From Nakataea oryzae (lineage: Eukaryota > Ascomycota > Sordariomycetes > Magnaporthales > Magnaporthaceae), in the NCBI GenBank assembly GCA_003049435.1, contig PYSQ01000064.1:34758-98757 (forward strand): a stretch of 64,000 bases of DNA. Reading direction: 5' to 3'. The notes beneath the pieces are model-generated. The model worked only from the letters and a program-made list of their open reading frames with translations. It ran no database searches and was not told the DNA's origin. This document shows positions 12,896 to 23,824 of the stretch, in pieces. Positions within the stretch are counted from its first letter, which is position 1. Every line of letters begins with the position of its first letter. Both the position numbers and the translations under genes were made by a program.

Positions 12896-15800
12896 TCACA
12901 AGCCACGGAGAAACTCGCCCAAAGAGATGGGCTTGCGTACCGCATTATTCAGGCCCTCGTTGAAAGTGACCCAGACCATCTTCTCCTTTTTGCCCGCACT
13001 GCCGCCATCGGATGTTCTTGTCGACCCTCTCGCGTTGCCATCCGCATCCTGTAGAGGCTGCGGGGCCTGCGTGATTATCCTGCCAAAGAAGTCGCGCTTG
13101 ACAGCAACGGGGATTACAGGCACGACGATAGCACCAACAGCACTGCCCTTGCTATCCCCCTTCCTCGCGGCCGAGTTCTCCTTGTCCCAGTTGACGGGCA
13201 AAGGCTCAGCCCTCCCACCACCGTGCTCACCGCCTCCCCTGAACCTCGCTTGCCTTGCCGCGTTCTCTCGGGCAGCACGTGTCTTGTGCAGCTCCTGATC
13301 CAAAACTTGCCGCACCGCGTAGCGCGTTGGTGCCTGGGCGGAAAGGACGTGGGCTCCCATTGTTTCGAAAGTTGAAAGAGTATCGAGGTCCCTGTGATGG
13401 CCGGAGGTATTAGCATATAGTCTTGCGTAGCAGTCACCACAAGACAACTAAAGAGGATGGAAAAGAAGCAGAAAAGAAGACTCACGGTTCTAGCCTGTAG
13501 ACCCATTGCGGCCTGCTAAAGGCATTGGGGGTTGCCTCCTCGATCTTGCCCTTGACCAGCTCGATATTGAGCTCGGCCAGAACCTCGGCAGCGCGGCGCA
13601 CCATTGCCTTCTCGGACTCGCGCCGTACACTAGCAACGGAGCTGGCACCTTTGTCGCCGCCGCCACTGCCGCCGACCACGACGGGCTTCACGTTGGGCGA
13701 CACGAGCCGGAGCAGGAAAGGCAGAAGGTCGGTGGCCACTTGCTCCGGACTGCGGAACGAGCGTGCGAGCGCCGGCGACAGCTGGGCCTGGATGCCCTGC
13801 AGCGCGGCGCGGTTGTGCTTCTCGGCTTCGCGCGCCTCGTAGTCGGCCCTCGGCCCGGAGAAGGGCACAGGGGCCGCGGCCACGCCACCGTCGTCGTCGT
13901 TGGCGCCCCAGTTCTTGTCGTAGCCCGCGTTGGGCACGTGGCGGCGCGGGCTGGCGAAGAGGCTGTGGCAGGCCAGGACGGGCTGGGACAGGTACGGTGC
14001 CAATTCCCAGTCCTGGCTCGAGAAGAGGCGGGTGGAGCACAGGTCGTGAAAGTGCATCCAATCGTATGCCATGTTGGGCTTGCTCAGGTAGCAGTCGTCG
14101 TTGAACTCGCGGCCGGGGAACTCGGCAAAGATCTCGGTCATGATGCGGTCGACCTCGCCGCTGGCGTCCACCATCTCCCCGAGGCGCGCCATGGCGTGCT
14201 TCTTGTCGTGCTCCGCGAACCCGAGCTGCGCCTGCGGCTGCTCCCGCCGCGTGGTTCTGTTTCCCGGACCCTGCTCGCCCCGTTGCTGTTGCTTTGGGAA
14301 GCCGGCGCCTTCCTGGAAGACGCGCGTGACCACGTCCTTGGTCCCGCCCCTGCCCAGACCTCTGGCGCCACCGCCGCCGTGCGCCAGCTCGCCGGCAACG
14401 TTGAGCTCTACCCACTGCCTCGTCAGGCGAGGCACAGAGCCGTCGGCAGGGGTCGCCGTGGCCCTGAGGCGGCCTGCGACCCACTCACCTACGACCATGA
14501 CGCCACGCAGGTCACCCTCGACCGTGCTCTCGGCACCATGTCTCGCATTGAGGCCGCTGCTCATGCCCCAGGCGGCTTCACACAGCTTGCGCGCTGCGTC
14601 CTTCTCGCAAGGGATGCCCTCCTTCTCGAAGACGGTTTTGAGCCGCGTCACAACAGCATCTATCGTCGGCTTGCCCACGTGGATGATCTCGGCGAGCCCA
14701 GACTGTCGCAGCGGCCTCAACGAGACGTGGTAAACGTCGTTGCAAATCAGGATCAACGGCCTCATCTGACGGAAATCGTCACCCTTCTTCTTGCGCCGGG
14801 CTCCGGTAGACGAGCCGGTGGCGGCGGAGCTATTTTTTTGATCCGTCAGGACCAGGTCTATGAGCGCCTTGACAAAGCCACCCTCGCCCGAGCCGCCCGA
14901 GCCCGACACAACGCCGTCCACCTCGTCAACAACAACGCAGACTGGCCTGGCGATCTTGGGGGGTTGTGGGCCCTGCTTCCCGTCCCGTGGCTTGTGCTGC
15001 TCGACCGTCTTGACGTTCTCGGTGCCGAGACTGGTCCGGATCCGGCCCTTGACGACGTCACGACTTCGGTCGTCGCTAGCGTTGATCTCCAAAACCTCGT
15101 AGCCTGCCTGCCTGGCGCAGACGTGCGCAAGAGTCGTCTTTCCTAGACCTGGTGGCCCTGTGAGCATCAGGATTTTGCGGTGCGGCTTCTCTTCCTCCTG
15201 GCCTTGCTGCTGCTGCTGCTGACCCTTTGCGCCGACGCGACGCGACGCTGCTTTGGACTTTGCGGCCTGCGGAAACACCATGGGGTCCCAGCGCTTGAGC
15301 CAGCGAAGGACCTGTCGGTTCGTGAGATCGTCGCCAACGAGATCCATGAACTTTCGGGCGCGGTACTTTTCTGTCCACAGTAGCGTCCTCTTTGGGCGCT
15401 TTCCGCCCTCGGCATGCTCGGTCTCGGCGGGCTGGACGGGGCGCTCCAGGGCCGGGGCGGAGCTACTGCTCGCTGCGGCCTCGGCAGCTGCAGCCTCGGC
15501 CAGAATCTTTTCCCTCTCTTCCTGCTCGGCAGCGTCCATGAGCGCATGTATTTCTATCCCGTAGTAGCTCCGCTTTGCGCGCCCTTCCTTGTGCCTCGAT
15601 CTTGCGGCAACAATGTTCTCGTAGGATGTGAGTTGTGTGGATTTCCTCTCCCGTATAGCAAGCGACTTGCCCGAGCATGTTTGCATCGTTAGGGATCGTG
15701 TGGGGGTGTCGTCGCGGGGCGTGGAATCAGCGTCGTGTGTCGTTGGGGGAGGGCGGTCGAAGAGCGCGCGGTATCGTTCTTCTTCATCGGGGTCTTCGAC

Positions 15801-16130
15801 AGTCTCGGCTCCGTGGGCATCGGGTTTGCTGGACGTGTTTGCCGGTTCTTCCTCCGCCACCACATTGAGCGGCGTGCTCCGGCTTCGCTCGATTCGGGTT
15901 TTGCCGATTGTGTCGTCAACAAGGATCCTCTTGGGAGCGGGCCCAGAGGCTACCTCGTGCAATTCATCATCGTCGGCGTCGTCGTCGGAATCGTCATCCA
16001 TCATGAAGCCCGCCCGGGTGCGGGCCTTCGGCTTTTGCGGGGGGGCATTGCCGCGGGTAGGGGAAGGTAGTGGGCGCTTCCTGGGCGGGGACGAGGTTTG
16101 CGGGTAGGATATGGGCGATGATGCCAGCAT
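12896..16130 (-). CDS. ctf18: Chromosome transmission fidelity protein 18 (Ctf18-RFC large subunit)
   Basis: Two exons, 16130-13486 and 13391-12896, give 1,046 residues. The intron 13485-13392 (GTGAG...CACAG) restores the conserved C-terminus beginning with an LDTL-TFET motif. The protein has an acidic disordered N-terminus, then an AAA+ ATPase with Walker A GPPGLGKTT near residue 323 and Walker B VVDEVDG near 401. The extreme C-terminal part carries VKRDFFGR, the conserved segment that in this family binds the Dcc1-Ctf8 module. Ctf18 replaces Rfc1 in an alternative clamp loader that acts on PCNA at replication forks and supports sister-chromatid cohesion. A poly-Q run (near residue 305) and glycine-rich inserts look lineage-specific. 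A strong open frame on the opposite strand is only a GC-rich shadow. Confidence 0.92.
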
Positions 16131-16697
16131 AGCGGATGACGGACACTTTGGTTGTATTGATTGGCTGCCCTTTTCAGAAGCACAATGGCCCGGGGATATG
16201 TGGTGTCGTTATCACGCAACGCAGCAGTGTGGTGGCTGCCCCTCGTCGCTGGCGTGGTTTGGCATGGAAGCTGTCGACGTTCAGGGTTGCATCTCTAAAT
16301 TGTTACGCGAGAAGACGCGTGCTGGGCTCGTCGAGACGCGTCCAAGGCAGGCGAATCAATTGCGGTGATTGTTAGGTAAGCGCCAGGGGGCAGGCAGGCT
16401 GCCGCGATCCACCAATCCGAGCTCCGCCTGCACAGCCTGCATTTCGTGAGGATCTTGACTCGACCCCAACAGGGAGCTTCCTAGCAAAGCCAATTCCTGA
16501 TAAAGATCTGACCGACCAAGTGGCAGCAAATCCCATCGAGGCCGGCCGTTGCTCCGTCGATCCAGCAAAGGGTCAACTGCGCCCCCGACCAGCCCAGACC
16601 CGTTGCTGCGCCTCGCTGTCAAAGTCGCGGCTGCGCCAAGCATCGAGTGGGGAAATCCTCTGCTCGCCTTACTAGCTCGGTGCTCTTACTGTTGGAG

Positions 16698-16725
16698 CCA
16701 ATTGCCAATGATGCTGCCCTATAAA
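16698..16725 (+). promoter_or_regulatory. CCAAT boxes and TATA box
   Basis: Two CCAAT boxes (16698-16702 and 16705-16709) are followed by TATAAA at 16720-16725. They stand about 160-210 bp before the start of the small predicted secreted protein gene, a normal core-promoter spacing in filamentous fungi. Confidence 0.55.
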
Positions 16726-16886
16726 GCCTCTGCCGGCGTCGTACGCACACCGACAAGAGAATAACCTCAATCCCAGCCCCATTCGATACTCCGTAGCATT
16801 GTCGTTTTTTCTCCTTGTTTTTTTTCTTTTCCCTCGGCTCACATATGACACCAGATACGCGCTAACCCCGATCTCCCGCTCTTTAC

Positions 16887-17648
16887 ATGTCCCAGCAATA
16901 CGCAGTAGCTGCCAACATTGCCGCCACCAAAATGATCAAGCCAACAATTATCGCCTCCATGATACTCATTCCCTCCCTCGTCACCAGCACCCCCGTCTCC
17001 CAAAACCCGGCCGCCCCCCAGCTCCAGGCTCGGGAACGGTCAAGCCCCATCGAGCAACCGAGATGGATCCACTCTCCGAACCCTGATCTGAAGCAAGATG
17101 CGGCTGGTCGCCCTCTTTCTTTGCACTCCAGAGGACACCTACCACAACCTGGGTACGGCGCCGGCACCTCCCGTGTCCGCCATTGGGCCCCTGGCTCTGA
17201 GCGCGGGCGCCCAGCTCAGCCGGGAGTCCAGTGCCCAAACATGCCCAACATGCTGCAGGGGTCCGGCACCGGTCCTCGGCCCCCAAACAACCGCTCACCG
17301 ACGCGGCCAGGCCTATCACTCAATATACCGAAGAAGGCTGACATAGTTCCGAAGAAACCTTGGGAAGCGCCAACGGATAAGCCATACACTGGCCCCAAGC
17401 CCCCTAGGCTGCAGATTAATGGTGTCCCTCTTGATGCCGACAACAAGCAGACTCCCAACACTGAGAAGGTTGTTGATAAACTGGCCTCACTACCTCCGGG
17501 ATTTACCAGGAACGGCAACCGGCCAGCCGGGGCACGGAGGCTTATAAGCCATCACGAAATAACCAGGAACGAGTACACGGAAGCTAACAAGGCCAAAGCT
17601 GACAAGGACAAAGCTGACGCGGCCAAAGGTTTAAAAGGCCACAGCTGA
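16887..17648 (+). CDS. Small predicted secreted protein, function unknown
   Basis: The open frame encodes 253 residues from the first ATG (16887) or 238 from the ATG at 16932. The second start places a typical signal peptide at the very N-terminus (MIKPTIIASMILIPSLV, then small residues and a TP/VSQ region), so I favour it. The mature part is rich in Pro, Gly, Asn, Lys and Arg with no recognised domain, and ends in a lysine/alanine/aspartate-rich tail with a repeated K-A-D-K pattern. It lacks a cysteine pattern typical of compact effectors. A TATA box and CCAAT boxes upstream support transcription. An undetected intron inside the gene is possible. Family unknown to me. Confidence 0.5.
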   Translation: MSQQYAVAANIAATKMIKPTIIASMILIPSLVTSTPVSQNPAAPQLQARERSSPIEQPRWIHSPNPDLKQDAAGRPLSLHSRGHLPQPGYGAGTSRVRHWAPGSERGRPAQPGVQCPNMPNMLQGSGTGPRPPNNRSPTRPGLSLNIPKKADIVPKKPWEAPTDKPYTGPKPPRLQINGVPLDADNKQTPNTEKVVDKLASLPPGFTRNGNRPAGARRLISHHEITRNEYTEANKAKADKDKADAAKGLKGHS

Positions 17649-18793
17649 AGGGGTGGAACGTTACCGGCTATGGCAAGGTTTGTTGCATGGGGGAATGTCT
17701 GGAGTGCGGAGTTTAGGCGCTTTTATTCAGATTAGAAAGCTATGATTTTTATTTGACGTAGGAGCGCACGTTCGGTCCGGACTTGACCATCTCCATCATG
17801 CCTCACTCGCGTGGCTCTTCGCCTTATACCCCGCAACAGCGGCCTTGGTCCACTCGATGCACACAATGTGCCTGACTGCGCGCCATCGTGTGGAGTCTTC
17901 CCCCGCGCCCACACTCCCCCCCCCACATAGCTTCGGCCAATGGCAGATGCAACATGGGCCCAAAGCGGCAAGTGACCATGCACTCCAGCCCCAGCACCTG
18001 CCGTCCCGCGAATTCCTTGGTTGAAACGAGCGCCTGTGAAGCTGCTCACTCTGCCAGGCTGGGGCTCCGTGAGTCTTACGCCGCCGCATTCTTTTCGTCC
18101 AAATCCCCAACCGTTGTCAACAGGCGTCCGTTCACCCCACACCGCCCCATCAGAAAACACCAAAAGGCTGCAATCAGTGAAGAGATCAAATAGCCAAGTG
18201 GATGCGCCCCTCCCTCTCGCCCTCCGTGCAATGCCAGGGACCACTCCTCGCAAGCCACCTGCCAGCGACTTGCCCCGCCGGCCACGTTTCCGTCCACGCT
18301 GCAGTCTGAAGCAGCCAGGCCCTCTGGGGAGACCACGCAATGCTCTCTGGGCCGGACCCACCACCCGCGCGGGCTGTTGGGAGCTCCAACCATCGCTTGC
18401 TATTGTGATTCTGGCCTGAATAGAGCATTGTGGATTGCTACCCTCCAACAACAATAGGGCTCTCCCACCTCCTGGCCCCACCTAGCAGCCATCGTGACCA
18501 ATGACTCCGCGTGGTCAGCCTGATATCAGACGCCATCTGCCATCGGATTCACGTTGCCTGTTGGCGACGGGGTGATTCCGGGGGCAGACGTTATGCAACT
18601 TGCAACCGGACTGTCACCGCGGGAGGGCAGCTGGATTATTTAACAAAAGAAAAGCCTGAGCTGAGTCGGGAAGACTCGGCCCTCTCTCCCGGCACATTCC
18701 TGGTAACCTAGTCAACCCGAAAACCTTCCAGTCTCGCAGCAACCACCAACGTCAGCCCCGTGAGAGTACCACCCCAAGCCCGTCACCGCGCCG
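17649..18793. other. Intergenic region with bZIP promoter
   Basis: No convincing gene is present between the small secreted protein and the bZIP gene. A 249-codon open frame on the minus strand (17732-18481) has no domain and lies in GC-rich sequence; I take it as chance. The right part should hold the bZIP promoter. Confidence 0.35.
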
Positions 18794-20331
18794 GTAAGTG
18801 CCCCTTTTCCTCGAGGGTGGAGGCCCAGAGCCATGTCCTCCAAAGCACTCGTCAAGCTCATGCTTGCGCACACGACTTCGCCAGGTACTAACCATACCTC
18901 GAAAGACGTCGCTTCAGATTGTTTGCCACTTCCAGGAAGCCGCCGCACAAAGCCCGAACTAGTCCTCAGCCGTTCTGGCTTCACCAGCCCATGCCGACTA
19001 GCAGGGACGTTGTCATTGGAACGAGCATAGACAAAAGCTATCTAATGTCCGGCGGAAACGGCGTCCAAGCTCCTATGGCCTTTGCTGGGTTCGAGAGCGG
19101 GCTCTCCCAGGAGTCAGCACTGGTAGCCACACAAGTCGCCGAAACCGAGCAAGTCCAATCAGGCCAGACCACCGACGACAAACCAAATCCCACGCTCGAG
19201 CCCTTGAGCGGGGGCGAGGACGACTTCGGTGCGCCATGGCTCAGCGCATTCGCGTCCCAGGCGCCAACAGCGCACCAGACCCTGCCAGGGCTAGATTTTA
19301 CCTCATCCTTCGGCCTCCATTACCAACAACCGTCGGCTCTACCCGATAGCAAAGCATATCTGGCTCCAGACGCGGCGAACATATACATGTGGCCCTCGTG
19401 CCAGTCGCCCTCGGCCGCCTTTGACACTGCCAACCCGCAGGTTACGGCGGCGACAAGCTATAGCGACCACGAATCCTTTGCTCCCGACACCAACAATGAC
19501 GTAGCTGAGCAATCGAACCTGGATCTGACTTGGGAAGGGGTCTCCAGACGGCGCGACGAGATGAATTTTGCGGGTCAGGAGATTGGGCACGGCCTCCACG
19601 TGCAACGTCGCTGCTCGGTGGATTCGACGGCGCCGACGCTCTTCGACGCGGGAAGCCCGCCTATGGAGCTTGAATCCGGACATGAGCTGCCACTCCTAGG
19701 CAGCAGCGACATGCAACGGAGCTACTCTCACTCGGTCGCCACGCCGAACTTGTCCAGCTCGTCGACTCTTGCGCCTTCAGCGTCGCCGCCGGCCCGCTCC
19801 ATCCGCAAGTTCGCCGCGACACGAGGCTCGTCCGCCTCGGCCCCGCGATGCGTGACCGGCAGCACAGTGGCGCCCGCGCCGAGCATACCGGCAGGCAGCG
19901 TGCCCGTGCCCTCGGCCCTGCAGGAGCGCACGTGGCAGACGTGGGCGCCTTGGATCAACTCGCTCCCCGACGACGACCTCAAGGCGCTCGAGACGAGGCA
20001 GCTGCACCCGCTGCGCTACTCGGCTGGCATGACAGCGGCAGAGCGCGCGCTGACGGACCTGGCCAACGAGCGCATGATGGCGGCCAAGAACTTCAAGCGC
20101 CGCCAGATCAACAACGCCGCCGCCGCCAGGTCCCGCGCCCGCAAGAACGAGGCCCTCGACCAAGCCCGCCGGGAGGCCGACGACCAGGCACGCCTGCGCG
20201 ACGAGGCCGCGTCCGAGGCCGAATCCCTCCGCGAGCGCCTGGCCGCCGCACAGGCAGCCCTCGACGCCGCCCGCGCCGAGAACGACGCCTTGATGATGGA
20301 GCTAACCAGGCTGAGAAGCTCAAAGCTCTAG
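18794..20331 (+). CDS. bZIP transcription factor (with probable 5'-leader intron)
   Basis: Coding sequence 18991-20331 (446 residues), single exon. The long N-terminal part is low in complexity (Ser, Pro, Ala) and likely disordered activation sequence. The C-terminus carries a bZIP: a basic region at about residues 368-386 containing NNAAAARSRARK, followed by an alanine/leucine heptad-rich coiled coil to the end. The ATG at 18991 is the first in frame; ATG 19045 is an alternative. Upstream, 18794-18917 has the hallmarks of an intron (GTAAGT donor, GTACTAACC branch, TTCAG acceptor), so the 5' leader is probably spliced; the feature start includes it. It lies well outside the polyketide cluster and nothing in the sequence ties it to that pathway. 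The target genes are unknown. Confidence 0.8.
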
Positions 20332-22852
20332 AACGCTTCTCTTGGCTTGGCATCCGGAGAGCTTTCATTCTGCTTCCCGACGATTGGCTTTCTTTTTTTG
20401 CAGTTGGCTTGCCCGGTAATTTCTTTCATCTCCCCTTCCTCATTCTTGCTGGCGTTTTAGGTAGACATGTGAGCAAGCGAGCAGGCGAGGAGTATTCGGC
20501 AGACATAGACATGGTAACAGGCTTTTTTTAAAAAAAAAGCTGGTGGGTTTTGGCGGTAGTTTCTTGTTGGTTCTAGGTGTTTACGGTTGGTAGTTTAAAC
20601 TATGGAGACAGGTGAAGAATCACACCTCTTTTGTTTTCTTTATTCCGATTTACTCTGACTTGCTTTATCTTCACTTTTGCTCATATTACTTCTTGATGGC
20701 TCTCTCAGCATCCTTTTCTTGTTTGCATTCCAAGACCTTCCCAAGATCTCAGTCACACATCCTACCGTTGTTACTATCCCGGATTTTCATCAGAAATCAT
20801 GCCTTGATATTCCACTCACGCGGTCCTTTTTGGTATGGGCGAGCATACCCTCTCATTCTCGCTCATATTCACCTCGTGGCAGACCTCTTGGCGCTATGCG
20901 ATTGTTCCCAGACGCAACAGAGAAGCGACTTTGATTGACCTCCCTGTGCTTGCGTTGCTGTATCCTAGTGCAGTCATTGATCCTCCTATTCCCATATAAC
21001 CCCTTGAGAAGTTTGGTGAGAGAGTTTGCAGGTCTGTGGAGCTTGGAGTCTCTGGGACTGTGGATCATTCCACCAAGCCCGCATATCTTAGCAAAAAAAC
21101 AAACATTTTCTCGATGGAGCTTCTGCTCGTCAGCCGCTGGCCCAGCTATGAATGCGGTGCAGAAATCCGACAACCACCATCCCCGTTTTATAGTTTTTAT
21201 GGGACCTCATGGCATGTACAAGGGCATTTTATGAAGTTCCGAGCGATAGGCCTGGTGCTAAGACCTGTAAGATTTGCGTGGACGACACGAAGCGGATCCG
21301 GATCGTCGAATATCTCGGTCTTGTGAAAGAGGCAGAGCCTGGCCGCTTGCTAATTCTAGCTGGAAATGGACTTAACGTCGCTGAGTGTCGCGTGATAGGG
21401 TATCCATCCTCTGCTTGACCTGCCGCAAGGCTGGTGTTCGGCTCTGTGCAGGCGTCTCCCTGAGAGATATCGCCAAAAACAAAAAAACCCGTCCTTATTT
21501 GACCAGAACCGGGCCGGGCATTTCGTGACATGAACACCACTGATAGATCCGAATGGCTGTTATGGTAGTCGTGAAACTACCTGCGTGCCCTGCTCGGCAG
21601 GCACACGGAAAATACGCTCCTAGGCAAGATGTGCCCAAGACCGGGGATATCCCGCACAGCGAGTGCGCGAGAGTGTCAAAACCACCATTAGTCTTGGAGA
21701 GGTTGCCGAAGAAATGGCCGTCTCGGGCTGCCACATGTGGATAAACTTTCGGGTTGAAGTCTTAATTTCTGCTAGGGCAAGTGGCTACTCGCTGTCTTGA
21801 ATCCTTGTGGGCCAGACAGACCGGGCAAGCTAAAGCCACAGTGGAAAAGGATGTGCTCCTAGAGTCGTTCTGTATGACGAAATAAGTCATCATGTCTTGT
21901 ATGTACGACTTGTAGGGTTTAAAATACTTGGTCCGTTCTGAAACTATACAGGAGGGATCTGCGGAGAAGGGCAGTAAATAGTAGTCATGATGCTGTCGCC
22001 GTGGAAGCCAGAGTGACGAGGGGGCTACTGTTGATGGCTCCGTCTCCACAGACCGCTAGGTGTCGAACTGGAGCATCGTTTCCTGGATGGGCTTGGTCGG
22101 TCTTAGGGATAAAGAATACTCGGTGTTTTATTTTCCCCTCTCTTCTCGATTATGCTGTATTGGCGACGGTAAACGGTGCGTCGTGTCCCCAGAAGGTATT
22201 CCAGAGCGTCCATCTTAGGCGAGTGGGGAGTCAGGTTCAAGGCTGTTGAATTTACAAGATCCCGATTGAGATGGAGAGTTGAGGGAGACCTGAAAGGCGA
22301 GGAAGGCTCTTTTAATACCCAAACATCCACTGAGCACTCAAGCATGATAGCGCTTTTTAGCAGGCAAGTCGCAGATGTCCCCAGGCACGTGAATGATGAA
22401 GTTGGAGGACTTGACAAAATGATCAAGCAGCTGGCGTGACAGCTTGCTCGTTGTTGACTCAACAGTATGGGATTGGTGCGTTGAATGGAGGACGAAGCTT
22501 ATCATGGTGACCGTCTCTTGTCTAGAGATCGGCAAAATTCTAGCCATGGAAAGGATCTATCCAGGATATGGCATGTATTTTCTCTCTCCTTTATCATATT
22601 GAATGGAGGATGATACATAAAGCTCGCATTCAATCCTTCGTGAACTAAAGATGAAAAAAATCCATTCCACATCAATGCATACAAAATTCCCCCCTGACTC
22701 TACGGTATCCAATGCATCGTGCAGGAACACCATCCCGAAGAGAACAAAAACCGAATGAACAACCAAGGGCAAACCTTTGTCCTCAAAACACTGTTCATCC
22801 GCGCCCGTTTCAACCTTCGCGAAAAGTGAGCTCCGACTGCGCGGCCACTTTA
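20332..22852. other. AT-richer intergenic region, no gene seen
   Basis: About 2.5 kb between the bZIP gene (plus) and the MARVEL-like gene (minus, convergent) contains only short frames broken by stops, with runs of T and A near 20521-20540. I find no conserved protein segment, tRNA or obvious repeat. A decayed repeat element would be hard to exclude by eye. Confidence 0.35.
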
Positions 22853-23824
22853 CTACTTAGCGTTTGGCTGTTGCGGATGTTCGGTGGACTGGCTGTAGAT
22901 AGGTGCAGGTTGGGCATAGACAGGATTGGGCTGGTCGTAGCCCGATTGCTGCTGTACCGCCTGGCCTCCAAGTGACTGTCCCTGCTGGGGCTGTCCGTCA
23001 GGAGCCTGCTGATGAGCTCCCTGGTGCACCCCCTGCTCCGAACCAGCGGGGCCCTGGGCCTCCTGTGCTTTGTGAGGGACCTGGCCCAGCTCAGCCTGTT
23101 GGTGGGAAGCAGCAGCCGCACTGTCGGGATCGCGCAGACACGCCTTGATGAAGACGGCAGCATTGACGATGGACAGGACCCTGTGGCGTGAGCGCGCTGT
23201 TAGATGAGACGTTTCTTCCTAAGCAGGCCTGTCTCGATCCAAGCGTGGCAGAGAGCGGTGCTACTTCACAGGGACTCACCAGGCGATGGCACCTATGGCA
23301 GCACAGGCGGCCATGGCGGCTCCCTCCTGCCTAAATTTTCTTCCCAAATTGCCATAGACGCTGCTGTCCGAGTACGTGTCGGCCAGAGAGAAATAGACGG
23401 CAGAAACGCTGGCGGCCCAGCCCCATGAAGCCATCCAGAATAAGATGCCGAGAAGATAAGCGATGAGGGCAAGAATGCGGAAGAACAGCCGTGGGGCACA
23501 GAGTTGGATCAAGGTTACGAGGCCGTAAAAAATTATGGTTTTGATGGCCTGGGAATTAGCGTGGTGGTTTATGTGTCAGTTTTTGCAGTCATGTAGACGA
23601 GGAAAGAGGCTCTCGCGCTGCGTTGCACCTACAACAAAGATCAAAAGGCCAGGAGCTCCTGACCCGCTATAATAGTAGTCGTTGTCGGTGTTGAAGATTG
23701 CGATGGCATACGCGGAGAGGGCGAGGACGACCAGGGCCAGGACAATGATGGCTATTTTGACGTAGAGGAGCCACTTCGGCAGCGTTTTGGGGACACCCCG
23801 GGCGACAAGGCCACGTGCAGGCAT
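22853..23824 (-). CDS. MARVEL-like four-span membrane protein with Gln-rich tail
   Basis: Three exons, 23824-23633, 23548-23280 and 23180-22853, give 262 residues. Introns 23632-23549 and 23279-23181 have GTAGGT/CCCAG and GTGAGT/CACAG borders, and splicing keeps one continuous frame. The product has four hydrophobic segments: one near residues 16-42, one spanning the first splice junction, one containing ILALIAYLLGILFWMASWGW, and one spanning the second junction. This fits the MARVEL-type topology of small fungal plasma-membrane or vesicle proteins. The cytosolic C-terminal tail of about 90 residues is rich in Gln, Pro and Ala. Precise function unknown; placement in the MARVEL family rests on topology and length, not on a diagnostic motif. 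Confidence 0.75.

Noticed and set aside
13506..15146. 546-codon open frame on the plus strand
   Set aside because: It is antisense to the AAA+ and central parts of Ctf18; its length comes from high GC in the real gene.
17732..18481. 249-codon minus-strand open frame between the secreted protein and the bZIP gene
   Set aside because: No domain, signal peptide or conserved pattern; plus-strand frames of similar quality overlap it.
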